Of a stretch of DNA of 64,000 bases, positions 49,201 to 61,711 are shown one piece after another. This stretch comes from Ecdyonurus torrentis. Taxonomy: Eukaryota > Arthropoda > Insecta > Ephemeroptera > Heptageniidae. The notes under the pieces are model-generated. The model was not told the DNA's origin. It made no database searches and saw nothing but the letters and a program-made list of their open reading frames with translations. The stretch is taken from the NCBI GenBank assembly GCA_949318235.1, contig CASGGR010000034.1, positions 1,937,501 through 2,001,500 on the forward strand, read 5' to 3'. Both the position numbers and the translations under genes were made by a program. Within the stretch, counting starts at the first letter, position 1, and every line of letters starts with the position of its first letter.

Positions 49201-51880
49201 CGCAGTTATAGAGAATCTCAGTGCTTTCTCATCGTACTTTTCGGACTGTGAATACGATTTTTGATGATATCTCCGAAACTAATAAAGCTACAGGCTTGCG
49301 GTTTGAACTAAAACGTTGGACTAACAAACTTGCAAAGAAAAGGTTATTACAACTTAATCGCACCAATGCAAACTTTCGCAGTTATAAAGAATCTCAGTGC
49401 TTTTTCATCGTACTTTTCAAACTGTGAATACGATTTTTGATGATATCTCCGAAACTAATTAAGCTACAGGCTTGCGGTTTGAACTAAAATGTAAGACTTA
49501 TAGACTTGCAAAGAAAAGGTTATTACACCTTAATCTCTCAAATGCAAACTTTCGCAGTTATAGAGAATCTCAGTGATTTCTCAACGTACTTTTCAGACTG
49601 TGAATACGAGTTTTGATGATATCTCCGAAAATAATAAAGCTACAGGCTTGCGGTTTGAACTAAAATGTAGGATTAACAGACTTGCAAAGAAAAAAATTAC
49701 ACCTTAATCGCTCCAATGCAAACTTTTGCAGTTATAGAGAATCTCTGTGCTTTCTCATTGTACTTTTCATACTATGGATAAGATTTTTGATGATATCTCT
49801 GAAACTAATAAAGCTACAGGCTTGCGGTTTGAACTAAAATGTAGGACTAACAGACTTGCAAAGAAAAGGTTATTACACCTTAATCGTTTCAATGCAAACT
49901 TTCGCAGTTATAGAGAATCTCAGTGCTTTCTCATCGTACTTTTCATACTATGAATAAGATTTTTGATGATATCTTTGAAATTAATAAAGCTACAGGCTTG
50001 CGGTTTGAACTAAAATGTAGGACTAACAGACTTGCAAAGAAAAGGTTATTACACCTTAATCGTTTCAATGCAAACTTTCGCAGTTATAGAGAATCTCAGT
50101 GCTTTCTCATCGTACTTTTCAGACTGTGAATACGATTTTTAATGATATCTCCGAAACTAATAAAGCTACAGGCTTGCGGTTTGAACTGAAATGTAGGACT
50201 AACAGACTTGCAAAGAAAAGGTTATTACACCTTAATCGCACCAATGCAAACTTTCGCAGTTATAGAGTATCTCAGTGCTTTCTCATCGTACTTTTCAGAC
50301 TGTGAATACTATTTTTGATGATATCTCCGAAACAAATAAAGCTACAGGCTTGCGGTTTGAACTAAAATGTAGGACTAACAGACTTGCAAAGAATATGTCA
50401 TTACACCTTAATCGCTGCACTGCAAACTTGCGCAGTTATAGATAATCTCAGTGCTTTCTCATCGTACTTTTCGGACTGTGACTACGATTTTTGATGATAT
50501 CTCCGAAACTAATAAAGCTACAGGCTTGCGGTTTGAACTAAAACGTTGGACTAACAAACTTGCAAAGAAAAGGTTATTACAACTTAATCGCACCAATGCA
50601 AACTTTTGCAGTTATAAAGAATCTCAGTGCTTTTTCATCGTACTTTTCAAACTGTGAATACGATTTTTGATGATATCTCCGAAACTAATTAAGCTACAGG
50701 CTTGCGGTTTGAACTACAATGTAAGACTTATAGACTTGCAAAGAAAAGGTTATTACACCTTAATCGCTCAAATGCAAACTTTCGCAGTTATAGAGAATCT
50801 CAGTGCTTTCTCATCGTACTTTTCAGACTGTGAATACGATTTTTGATGATATCTCCGAAACTAATAAAGCTACAGGCTTGCGGTTTGAACTAAAATGTAG
50901 GACTAACAGACTTGCAAAGAAAAGGTTATTACACCTTAATCGCTCAAATGCAAACTTTCACAGTTATAGAGAATCTCAGTGCTTTCTCATTGTACTTTTT
51001 AGACTGTGAATAAGATTTTTGATGATATCTCTGAAACTAGTAAAGCTACAGGCTTGCGGTTTGAAATAAAATGTAGGACTAACTGACTTGCAAAGAAAAG
51101 GTTATTACACCTTAATCGCTTCAATGCAAACTTTCGCAGTTATAGAGAATCTCAGTTCTTTCTCATCGTGCTTTTCAGACTGTAAATACGATTTTTGATG
51201 ATATCTCCAAAACTAATAAAGCTACAGGCTTGCGGTTTGAACTAAAATGTAGGACTAACAGACTTGCAAAGAAAAGGTTATTACACCTTAATCGCTCCAA
51301 TGCAATCTTTTGCAGTTATAGAGAATCTCAGTGCTTGCTCATCATATTTTTCAGACTGTGAATACGATTTTTGATGATATCTTTGAAACTAATAAAGCTA
51401 CAGGCTTGCGGTTTGAACTAAAATGTAGGACTAACAGACTTGCAAAGCAAAGGTTATTACACCTTAAATGCTCCAATGCAAACTTTTGCAGTTATAGAGA
51501 ATATCAGTGCTTTCTCATCGAACTTTTTAGACTGTGAATACGATTTTTGATGATATCTCCGAAACTAATAAAGCTACAGGCTTGCGGTTTGAACTAAAAC
51601 GTTGGACTAACAAACTTGCAAAGAAAAGGTTATTACAACTTAATCGCACCAATGCAAACTTTCGCAGTTATAAAGAATCTCAGTGCTTTTTCATCGTACT
51701 TTTCAAACTGTGAATACGATTTTTGATGATATCTCCGAAACTAATTAAGCTACAGGCTTGCGGTTTGAACTAAAATGTAAGACTTATAGACTTGCAAAGA
51801 AAAGGTTATTACACCTTAATCTCTCAAATGCAAACTTTCGCAGTTATAGAGAATCTCAGTGATTTCTCAACGTACTTTTC
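46250..51880. repeat. Two tandem copies of a 2,814-bp, 16-monomer unit
   Basis: Copy 1 is about 46,266-49,079 and copy 2 about 49,080-51,893; ends cannot be placed more exactly because flanks are shared. Order: b, M 46407, C, d, e 46933, f 47109, a 47285, b 47461, c 47637, C, D 47989, S, E, F 48517, G/M 48693, C, then back to d/b 49045. Length is 16 x 176 - 2, the -2 coming from class d. Both copies share many private changes: CTATCAGACTTG, TATGGATAAG, GAAATTAATAAAG, GAACTGAAATG, GAATATGTCATT, TAGATAATC, GAACTACAATG, AACTGACTTG. I found no difference in the stretches I compared. Confidence 0.9.
49045..49220. repeat. d/b junction monomer between the 2,814-bp copies
   Basis: It begins as d (GTGATTTCTCAACG) and changes within TTTTCAGACTGTGAATACG to class b (GAAACAAATAAAG, CTATCAGACTTG, GAATAGGTCATT). 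The change of class marks the crossover point of the duplication, within about 49,060-49,080. Confidence 0.82.
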
Positions 51881-54800
51881 AGACTGTGAATACGAGTTTT
51901 GATGATATCTCCGAAAATAATAAAGCTACAGGCTTGCGGTTTGAACTAAAATGTAGGATTAACAGACTTGCAAAGAAAAAAATTACACCTTAATCGTTTC
52001 AATGCAAACTTTCGCAGTTATAGAGAATCTCAGTGCTTTCTCATCGTACTTTTCAGACTGTGAATACGATTTTTAATGATATCTCCGAAACTAATAAAGC
52101 TACAGGCTTGCGGTTTGAACTAAAATGTAGGACTAACAGACTTGCAAAGAAAAGGTTATTACACCTTAATCGCACCAATGCAAACTTTCGCAGTTATAGA
52201 GTATCTCAGTGCTTTCTCATCGTACTTTTCAGACTGTGAATACTATTTTTGATGATATCTCCGAAACAAATAAAGCTACAGGCTTGCGGTTTGAACTAAA
52301 ATGTAGGACTAACAGACTTGCAAAGAATATGTCATTACACCTTAATCGCTGCACTGCAAACTTGCGCAGTTATAGAGAATCTCAGTGCTTTCTCATCGTA
52401 CTTTTCGGACTGTGACTACGATTTTTGATGATATCTCCGAAACTAATAAAGCTACAGGCTTGCGGTTTGAACTAAAACGTTGGACTAACAAACTTGCAAA
52501 GAAAAGGTTATTACAACTTAATCGCACCAATGCAAACTTTCGCAGTTATAAAGAATCTCAGTGCTTTTTCATCGTACTTTTCAAACTGTGAATACGATTT
52601 TTGATGATATCTCCGAAACTAATTAAGCTACAGGCTTGCGGTTTGAACTAAAATGTAAGACTTATAGACTTGCAAAGAAAAGGTTATTACACCTTAATCT
52701 CTCAAATGCAAACTTTCGCAGTTATAGAGAATCTCAGTGATTTCTCAACGTACTTTTCAGACTGTGAATACGAGTTTTGATGATATCTCCGAAAATAATA
52801 AAGCTACAGGCTTGCGGTTTGAACTAAAATGTAGGATTAACAGACTTGCAAAGAAAAAAATTACACCTTAATCGCTCCAATGCAAACTTTTGCAGTTATA
52901 GAGAATCTCTGTGCTTTCTCATTGTACTTTTCATACTATGGATAAGATTTTTGATGATATCTCTGAAACTAATAAAGCTACAGGCTTGCGGTTTGAACTA
53001 AAATGTAGGACTAACAGACTTGCAAAGAAAAGGTTATTACACCTTAATCGTTTCAATGCAAACTTTCGCAGTTATAGAGAATCTCAGTGCTTTCTCATCG
53101 TACTTTTCATACTATGAATAAGATTTTTGATGATATCTTTGAAATTAATAAAGCTACAGGCTAGCGGTTTGAACTAAAATGTAGGACTAACAGACTTGCA
53201 AAGAAAAGGTTATTACACCTTAATCGTTTCAATGCAAACTTTCGCAGTTATAGAGAATCTCAGTGCTTTCTCATCGTACTTTTCAGACTGTGAATACGAT
53301 TTTTAATGATATCTCCGAAACTAATAAAGCTACAGGCTTGCGGTTTGAACTAAAATGTAGGACTAACAGACTTGCAAAGAAAAGGTTATTACACCTTAAT
53401 CGCACCAATGCAAACTTTCGCAGTTATAGAGTATCTCAGTGCTTTCTCATCGTACTTTTCAGACTGTGAATACTATTTTTGATGATATCTCCGAAACAAA
53501 TAAAGCTACAGGCTTGCGGTTTGAACTAAAATGTAGGACTAACAGACTTGCAAAGAATATGTCATTACACCTTAATCGCTGCACTGCAAACTTGCGCAGT
53601 TATAGAGAATCTCAGTGCTTTCTCATCGTACTTTTCGGACTGTGACTACGATTTTTGATGATATCTCCGAAACTAATAAAGCTACAGGCTTGCGGTTTGA
53701 ACTAAAACGTTGGACTAACAAACTTGCAAAGAAAAGGTTATTACAACTTAATCGCACCAATGCAAACTTTTGCAGTTATAAAGAATCTCAGTGCTTTTTC
53801 ATCGTACTTTTCAAACTGTGAATACGATTTTTGATGATATCTCCGAAACTAATTAAGCTACAGGCTTGCGGTTTGAACTACAATGTAAGACTTATAGACT
53901 TGCAAAGAAAAGGTTATTACACCTTAATCGCTCAAATGCAAACTTTCGCAGTTATAGAGAATCTCAGTGCTTTCTCATCGTACTTTTCAGACTGTGAATA
54001 CGATTTTTGATGATATCTCCGAAACTAATAAAGCTACAGGCTTGCGGTTTGAACTAAAATGTAGGACTAACAGACTTGCAAAGAAAAGGTTATTACACCT
54101 TAATCGCTCAAATGCAAACTTTCACAGTTATAGAGAATCTCAGTGCTTTCTCATTGTACTTTTTAGACTGTGAATAAGATTTTTGATGATATCTCTGAAA
54201 CTAGTAAAGCTACAGGCTTGCGGTTTGAAATAAAATGTAGGACTAACTGACTTGCAAAGAAAAGGTTATTACACCTTAATCGCTTCAATGCAAACTTTCG
54301 CAGTTATAGAGAATCTCAGTTCTTTCTCATCGTGCTTTTCAGACTGTAAATACGATTTTTGATGATATCTCCAAAACTAATAAAGCTACAGGCTTGCGGT
54401 TTGAACTAAAATGTAGGACTAACAGACTTGCAAAGAAAAGGTTATTACACCTTAATCGCTCCAATGCAATCTTTTGCAGTTATAGAGAATCTCAGTGCTT
54501 GCTCATCATATTTTTCAGACTGTGAATACGATTTTTGATGATATCTTTGAAACTAATAAAGCTACAGGCTTGCGGTTTGAACTAAAATGTAGGACTAACA
54601 GACTTGCAAAGCAAAGGTTATTACACCTTAAATGCTCCAATGCAAACTTTTGCAGTTATAGAGAATATCAGTGCTTTCTCATCGAACTTTTTAGACTGTG
54701 AATACGATTTTTGATGATATCTCCGAAACTAATAAAGCTACAGGCTTGCGGTTTGAACTAAAACGTTGGACTAACAAACTTGCAAAGAAAAGGTTATTAC

Positions 54801-55660
54801 AACTTAATCGCACCAATGCAAACTTTCGCAGTTATAAAGAATCTCAGTGCTTTTTCATCGTACTTTTCAAACTGTGAATACGATTTTTGATGATATCTCC
54901 GAAACTAATTAAGCTACAGGCTTGCGGTTTGAACTAAAATGTAAGACTTATAGACTTGCAAAGAAAAGGTTATTACACCTTAATCTCTCAAATGCAAACT
55001 TTCGCAGTTATAGAGAATCTCAGTGATTTCTCAACGTACTTTTCAGACTGTGAATACGAGTTTTGATGATATCTCCGAAAATAATAAAGCTACAGGCTTG
55101 CGGTTTGAACTAAAATGTAGGATTAACAGACTTGCAAAGAAAAAAATTACACCTTAATCGTTTCAATGCAAACTTTCGCAGTTATAGAGAATCTCAGTGC
55201 TTTCTCATCGTACTTTTCAGACTGTGAATACGATTTTTAATGATATCTCCGAAACTAATAAAGCTACAGGCTTGCGGTTTGAACTAAAATGTAGGACTAA
55301 CAGACTTGCAAAGAAAAGGTTATTACACCTTAATCGCACCAATGCAAACTTTCGCAGTTATAGAGTATCTCAGTGCTTTCTCATCGTACTTTTCAGACTG
55401 TGAATACTATTTTTGATGATATCTCCGAAACAAATAAAGCTACAGGCTTGCGGTTTGAACTAAAATGTAGGACTAACAGACTTGCAAAGAATATGTCATT
55501 ACACCTTAATCGCTGCACTGCAAACTTGCGCAGTTATAGAGAATCTCAGTGCTTTCTCATCGTACTTTTCGGACTGTGACTACGATTTTTGATGATATCT
55601 CCGAAACTAATAAAGCTACAGGCTTGCGGTTTGAACTAAAACGTTGGACTAACAAACTTG
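49260..55660. repeat. Overlapping 3,164-bp (18-monomer) tandem duplication
   Basis: Units 49,747, 50,099, 50,451, 50,803, 51,331, 52,033, 52,209 and 52,385 recur 3,164 bp later at 52,911, 53,263, 53,615, 53,967, 54,495, 55,197, 55,373 and 55,549. The unit length is 18 x 176 - 4, two class-d monomers giving -2 each. Shared changes include GAACTACAATG, AACTGACTTG and the d/f fusion GAAAAAAATTACACC followed by CGTTTC (near 51,980 and 55,144). It overlaps the second 2,814-bp copy. Differences such as TAGATAATC (50,443) against TAGAGAATC (53,607) show it is not an identical copy. Confidence 0.82.
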
Positions 55661-56695
55661 CAAAGAAAAGGTTATTACAACTTAATCGCACCAATGCAAA
55701 CTTTTGCAGTTATAAAGAATCTCAGTGCTTTTTCATCGTACTTTTCAAACTGTGAATACGATTTTTGATGATATCTCCGAAACTAATTAAGCTACAGGCT
55801 TGCGGTTTGAACTACAATGTAAGACTTATAGACTTGCAAAGAAAAGGTTATTACACCTTAATCGCTCAAATGCAAACTTTCGCAGTTATAGAGAATCTCA
55901 GTGCTTTCTCATCGTACTTTTCAGACTGTGAATACGATTTTTGATGATATCTCCGAAACTAATAAAGCTACAGGCTTGCGGTTTGAACTAAAATGTAGGA
56001 CTAACAGACTTGCAAAGAAAAGGTTATTACACCTTAATCGCTCAAATGCAAACTTTCACAGTTATAGAGAATCTCAGTGCTTTCTCATTGTACTTTTTAG
56101 ACTGTGAATAAGATTTTTGATGATATCTCTGAAACTAGTAAAGCTACAGGCTTGCGGTTTGAAATAAAATGTAGGACTAACTGACTTGCAAAGAAAAGGT
56201 TATTACACCTTAATCGCTTCAATGCAAACTTTCGCAGTTATAGAGAATCTCAGTTCTTTCTCATCGTGCTTTTCAGACTGTAAATACGATTTTTGATGAT
56301 ATCTCCAAAACTAATAAAGCTACAGGCTTGCGGTTTGAACTAAAATGTAGGACTAACAGACTTGCAAAGAAAAGGTTATTACACCTTAATCGCTCCAATG
56401 CAATCTTTTGCAGTTATAGAGAATCTCAGTGCTTGCTCATCATATTTTTCAGACTGTGAATACGATTTTTGATGATATCTTTGAAACTAATAAAGCTACA
56501 GGCTTGCGGTTTGAACTAAAATGTAGGACTAACAGACTTGCAAAGCAAAGGTTATTACACCTTAAATGCTCCAATGCAAACTTTTGCAGTTATAGAGAAT
56601 ATCAGTGCTTTCTCATCGAACTTTTTAGACTGTGAATACGATTTTTGATGATATCTCCGAAACTAATAAAGCTACAGGCTTGCGGTTTGAACTAA
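53211..56695. repeat. 1,934-bp (11-monomer) tandem duplication
   Basis: Units a 53263, b 53439, c 53615, D 53967 and F 54495 recur 1,934 bp later at 55,197, 55,373, 55,549, 55,901 and 56,429. The c copies near 53,768 and 55,702 share AAACTTTTGCAG. The match stops near 56,696, where copy 2 continues with G (AACAAACATAC) but copy 1 with M (ACGTTGGAC). 11 x 176 - 2. Confidence 0.82.
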
Positions 56696-57840
56696 AATGT
56701 AGGACTAACAAACATACAAAGAAAAGGTTATTTCACCTTAATCGCTCCACTGCAAACTTGCGCAGTTATAGAGAATCTCAGTGCTTTCTCATCGAACTTT
56801 TCAGACTGTGAATACGAATTTTGATGATATCTCCGAAACTAATAAAGCTACAGGCTTGCGGTTTGAACTAAAATGTAGGACTAACAGACTTGCAAAGAAA
56901 AGGTTATTACACCTTAATCGCACCAATGCAAATTTTCGCAGTTATAGAGAATCTCAGTGCTTTCTCATCGTACTTTTTAGACTGTGAATACGATTTTTGA
57001 TGATATCTCCAAAACTAATAAAGCTACAGGCTTGCGGTTTGAACTAAAATGTAGGACTAACAGACTTGCAAAGAAAAGGTTTATTACACCTTAATCGCTC
57101 CAATGCAAACTTTCGCAGTTATAGAGAATCTCAGTGCTTTCTCATTGTACTTTTTAGACTGTGATTAAGATTTTTGCTGATATCTCTGAAACTAGTAAAG
57201 CTACAGGCTTGCGGTTTGAAATTAAATGTAGGACTAACAGACTTGCAAAGAAAAGGTTACTACACCTTAATTGCTCCAATGCAAACTTTCGCAGTTATAG
57301 AGAATCTCAGTGCTTTCTCATCGTACTTTTCAGACTGTGAATACGATTTTTGATGATATCTTTGAAACTAATAAAGCTACAGGCTTGCGGTTTGAACTAA
57401 AATGCAAGACTAACAGACTTGCAAAGAAAAGGTTATTACACCTTAATCGCTCCACTGCAAACTTGCGCAGTTATAGAGAATCTCAGTGCTTTCTCATCGT
57501 ACTTTTCGGAATGTGAATACGATTTTTGATGATATCTCCAAAACTAATAAAGCTACAGGCTTGCGGTTTGAACTAAAACGTTGGACTTACAAACTTGCAA
57601 ATAAAAGGTTATTACAACTTAATCGCACCAATGCAAACTTTCGCAGTTATAGAGAATCTCAGTGCTTTCACATCGTACTTTTCAGACTGTGAATAAGATT
57701 TTTGATGATATCTCTGAAACTAGTTAAGCTACAGGCTTGCGGTTTGAAATAAAATGTAGGACTAACAGACTTGCAAAGAAAAGGTTATTACACCTTAATC
57801 GCTTCAATGCAAACTTTCGCAGTTATAGAGAATCTCAGTT
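55901..57840. repeat. Third copy of the D S E F G H I A J K S cassette
   Basis: D 55901, S 56077, E 56253, F 56429, G 56605, H 56781, I 56957, A 57134, J 57310, K 57486, S-like 57662 match 38,841-40,808 at offset 17,060. K has the TTCGGAATGTG form of the other two copies. The S-like copy reads ACTAGTTAAGC. Second-family monomers a-f stop at the start of this block. Confidence 0.82.
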
Positions 57841-59070
57841 CTTTCTCATCGTGCTTTTCAGACTGTAAATACGATTTTTGATGATATCTCCAAAACTAAT
57901 AAAGCTACAGGCTTGCGGTTTGAACTAAAATGTAGGACTAACAGACTTGCAAAGAAAAGGTTATTACACCTTAATCGCTCCAATGCAATCTTTTGCAGTT
58001 ATAGAGAATCTCAGTGCTTGCTCATCATATTTTTCAGACTGTGAATACGATTTTTGATGATATCTTTGAAACTAATAAAGCTACAGGCTTGCGGTTTGAA
58101 CTAAAATGTAGGACTAACAGACTTGCAAAGCAAAGGTTATTACACCTTAAACGCTCCAATGCAAACTTTTGCAGTTATAGAGAATATCAGTGCTTTCTCA
58201 TCGAACTTTTTAGACTGTGAATACGATTTTTGATGATATCTCCGAAACTAATAAAGCTACAGGCTTGCGGTTTGAACTAAAATGTAGGACTAACAAACAT
58301 ACAAAGAAGAGGTTATTTCACCTTAATCGCTCCACTGCAAACTTGCGCAGTTATAGAGAATCTCAGTGCTTTCTCATCGAACTTTTCAGACTGTGAATAC
58401 GAATTTTGATGATATCTCCGAAACTAATAAAGCTACAGGCTTGCGGTTTGAACTAAAATGTAGGACTAACAGACTTGCAAAGAAAAGGTTATTACACCTT
58501 AATCGCACCAATGCAAATTTTTGCAGTTATAGAGAATCTCAGTGCTTTCTCATCGTAATTTTTAGACTGTGAATACGATTTTTGATGATATCTCCGAAAC
58601 TAATAAAGCTACAGGCTTGCGGTTTGAACTAAAATGTAGGACTAACAGACTTGCAAAGAAAAGGTTTATTACACCTTAATCGCTCCAATGCAAACTTTCG
58701 CAGTTATAGAGAATCTCAGTGCTTTCTCATTGTACTTTTTAGACTGTGATTAAGATTTTTGCTGATATCTCTGAAACTAGTAAAGCTACAGGCTTGCGGT
58801 TTGAAATTAAATGTAGGACTAACAGACTTGCAAAGAAAAGGTTACAACACCTTAATTGCTCCAATGCAAACTTGCGCAGTTATAGAGAATCTCAGTGCTT
58901 TCTCATCGTACTTTTCGGAATGTGAATACGATTTTTGATGATATCTCCAAAACTAATAAAGCTACAGGCTTGCGGTTTGAACTAAAACGTTGGACTTACA
59001 AACTTGCAAATAAAAGGTTATTACAACTTAATCGCACCAATGCAAACTTTCGCAGTTATAGAGAATCTCA
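56429..59070. repeat. Nine-monomer, 1,585-bp tandem pair F G H I A J K S E
   Basis: F 56429 to E 57838 (1,585 bp, 9 x 176 + 1) is followed by F 58014, G 58190, H 58366, I 58542, then 58719, which begins as A (TGATTAAG, GAAATTAAATG, TAATTGC) and ends as J (CAATGCAAACTTGCGC), then K 58895. Copy 2 has therefore lost one monomer by an A/J fusion. It also reads GGTTACAACACC where other A copies have GGTTACTACACC. Confidence 0.8.
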
Positions 59071-60910
59071 GTGCTTTCACATCGTACTTTTCAGACTGTG
59101 AATACGATTTTTGATGATATCTTTGAAACTAATAAAGCTACAGGCTTGCGGTTTGAACTTAAATGTAAGACTAACAGACTTGCAAAGAAAAGGTTATGAC
59201 ACCTTAATCGCTCCACTGCAAACTTGCGCAGTTATAGAGAATCTCAGTGCTTTCTCATCGTACTTTTCGGACTGTGAATACGAATTTTGATGATATCTCC
59301 GAAACTAATAAAGCTACAGGCTTGCGGTTTGAACTAAAACGTTGGACTAACAAACTTGCAAAGAAAAGGTTATTACAACTTAATCGCACCAATGCAAACT
59401 TTCGCAGTTATAAAGAATCTCAGTGCTTTTTCATCGTACTTTTCAAACTGTTAATACGATTTTTGATGATATCTCCGTAATTAATAAAGCTACAGGCTTG
59501 CGGTTTGAACTTAAATGTAGGACTAACAGACTTGCAAAGAAAAGGTTATTACACCTTAATCGCTCCAATGCAAACTTTCGCAGTTATAGAGAATCTCAGT
59601 TCTTTCTCATCGTACTTTTCAGACTGTAAATACGATTTTTGATGATATCTCCGAAACTAATAAAGCTACAGGCTTGCGGTTTGAACTAAAAGGTAGGACT
59701 AACAGACTTGCAAAGAAAAGGTTATTACACCGTAATCGCTCCAATGCAATCTTTTGCAGTTATAGAGAATCTCAGTGCTTGCTCATCATATTTTTCAGAC
59801 TGTGAATACGATTTTTGATGATATCTTTGAAAATAATAAAGCTACAGGCTTGCGGTTTTAACTAAAATGTAAGACTAACAGACTTGCAAAGCAAAGGTTA
59901 TTACACCTTAAACGCTCCAATGCAAACTTTTGCAGTTATAGAGAATATCAGTGCTTTCTCATCGAACTTTTTAGACTGTGAATACGATTTTTGATGATAT
60001 CTCCGAAACTAATAAAGCTACAGGCTTGCGGTTTGAACTAAAATGTAGGACTAACAAACATACAAAGAAAATGTTATTTCACCTTAATCGCTCCACTGCA
60101 AACTTGCGCAGTTATAGAGAATCTCAGTGCTTTCTCATCGAACTTTTCAGACTGTGAATACGATTTTTGATGATATCTTTGAAACTAATAAAGCTACAGG
60201 CTTGCGGTTTGAACTAAAATGCAAGACTAACAGACTTGCAAAGAAAAGGTTATTACACCTTAATCGCTCCACTGCAAACTTGCGCAGTTATAGAGAATCT
60301 CAGTGCTTTCTCATCGTACTTTTCGGACTGTGAATACGATTTTTGATGATATCTCCAAAACTAATAAAGCTACAGGCTTGCGGTTTGAACTAAAACGTTG
60401 GACTTACAAACTTGCAAATAAAAGGTTATTACAACTTAATCGCACCAATGCAAACTTTCGCAGTTATAGAGAATCTCAGTGCTTTCACATCGTACTTTTC
60501 AGACTGTGAATACGATTTTTGATGATATCTTTGAAACTAATAAAGCTACAGGCTTGCGGTTTGAACTTAAATGTAGGACTAACAGACTTGCAAAGAAAAG
60601 GTTATGACACCTTAATTGCTCCACTGCAAACTTGCGCAGTTATAGAGAATCTCAGTGCCTTCTCATCGTACTTTTCGGACTGTGAATACGAATTTTGATG
60701 ATATCTCCGAAACTAATAAAGCTACAGGCTTGCGGTTTGAACTAAAACGTTGGACTAACAAACTTGCAAAGAAAAGGTTATTACAACTTAATCGCACCAA
60801 TGCAAACTTTCGCAGTTATAAAGAATCTCAGTGCTTTTTCATCGTACTTTTCAAACTGTTAATACGATTTTTGATGATATCTCCGTAATTAATAAAGCTA
60901 CAGGCTTGCG
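58930..60910. repeat. 1,408-bp (eight-monomer) duplication with K, M and N
   Basis: K 58895, a B/L-like 59071, M 59247 and N 59423 recur at 60,303, 60,479, 60,655 and 60,831. Both B/L-like copies share the rare GGTTATGACACC (near 59,191 and 60,599) and both M copies CGAATTTTG. Between them lie E 59599, F 59775 (GAAAATAAT and GGTTTTAAC), G 59951 and an H/J fusion at 60127 (CATCGAACTTTTC then CTTTGAAAC and ATGCAAGAC). These are the only N monomers right of 31 kb. Confidence 0.8.
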
Positions 60911-61007
60911 GTTTGAACTAAAATGTAGGACTAACATACTTGCAAAGAAAAGGTTTATTACACCTTAATCGCTCCAATGCAAACTTTCGCAGTTATAGAG
61001 AATCTCA

Positions 61008-61711
61008 GTGCTTTCTCATTGTACTTTTTAGACTGTGATTAAGATTTTTGCTGATATCTCTGAAACTAGTAAAGCTACAGGCTTGCGGTTTGAAATTAAA
61101 TGTAGGACTAACAGACTTGCAAAGAAAAGGTTACTACACCTTAATCGCTCCAATGCAAACTTTCGCAGTTATAGAGAATCTCAGTGCTTTCTCATCGTAC
61201 TTTTCAGACTGTGAATACGATTTTTAATGATATCTCCGAAACTAATAAAGCTACAGGCTTGCGGTTTGAACTAAAATGTAGGACTAACAGACTTGCAAAG
61301 AATAGGTCATTACACCTTAATCGCTGCACTGCAAACTTGCGCAGTTATAGAGAATCTCAGTGCTTTCTCATCGTACTTTTCGGACTGTGAATACGATTTT
61401 TGATGATATCTCCGAAACTAATAAAGCTACAGGCTTGCGGTTTGAACTAAAACGTTGGACTAACAAACTTGCAAATAAAAGGTTATTACAACTTAATCGC
61501 ACCAATGCAAACTTTGGCAGTTATAAAGAATCTCAGTGCTTTTTCATCGTACTTTTCAAACTGTGAATACGATTTTTGATGATATCTCCGAAACTAATTA
61601 AGCTACAGGCTTGCGGTTTGAACTAAAATGTAAGACTTATAGACTTGCAAAGAAAAGGTTATTACACCTTAATCGCTCAAATGCAAACTTTCGCAGTTAT
61701 AGAGAATCTCA
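61008..61711. repeat. A, a/b fusion, M, C bridge
   Basis: A-type 61008 (TTGCTGATATC, ACTAGT, GAAATTAAATG), a/b fusion 61184 (TTTTTAATGATATC then GAATAGGTCATT and CGCTGCACTGC), M 61360 and C 61536. The fusion has the same composition as 38,313-38,488 and is the last trace of the second family in the window. M reads AAATAAAAGG and TTTGGCAG, both unusual for the class. Confidence 0.78.
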
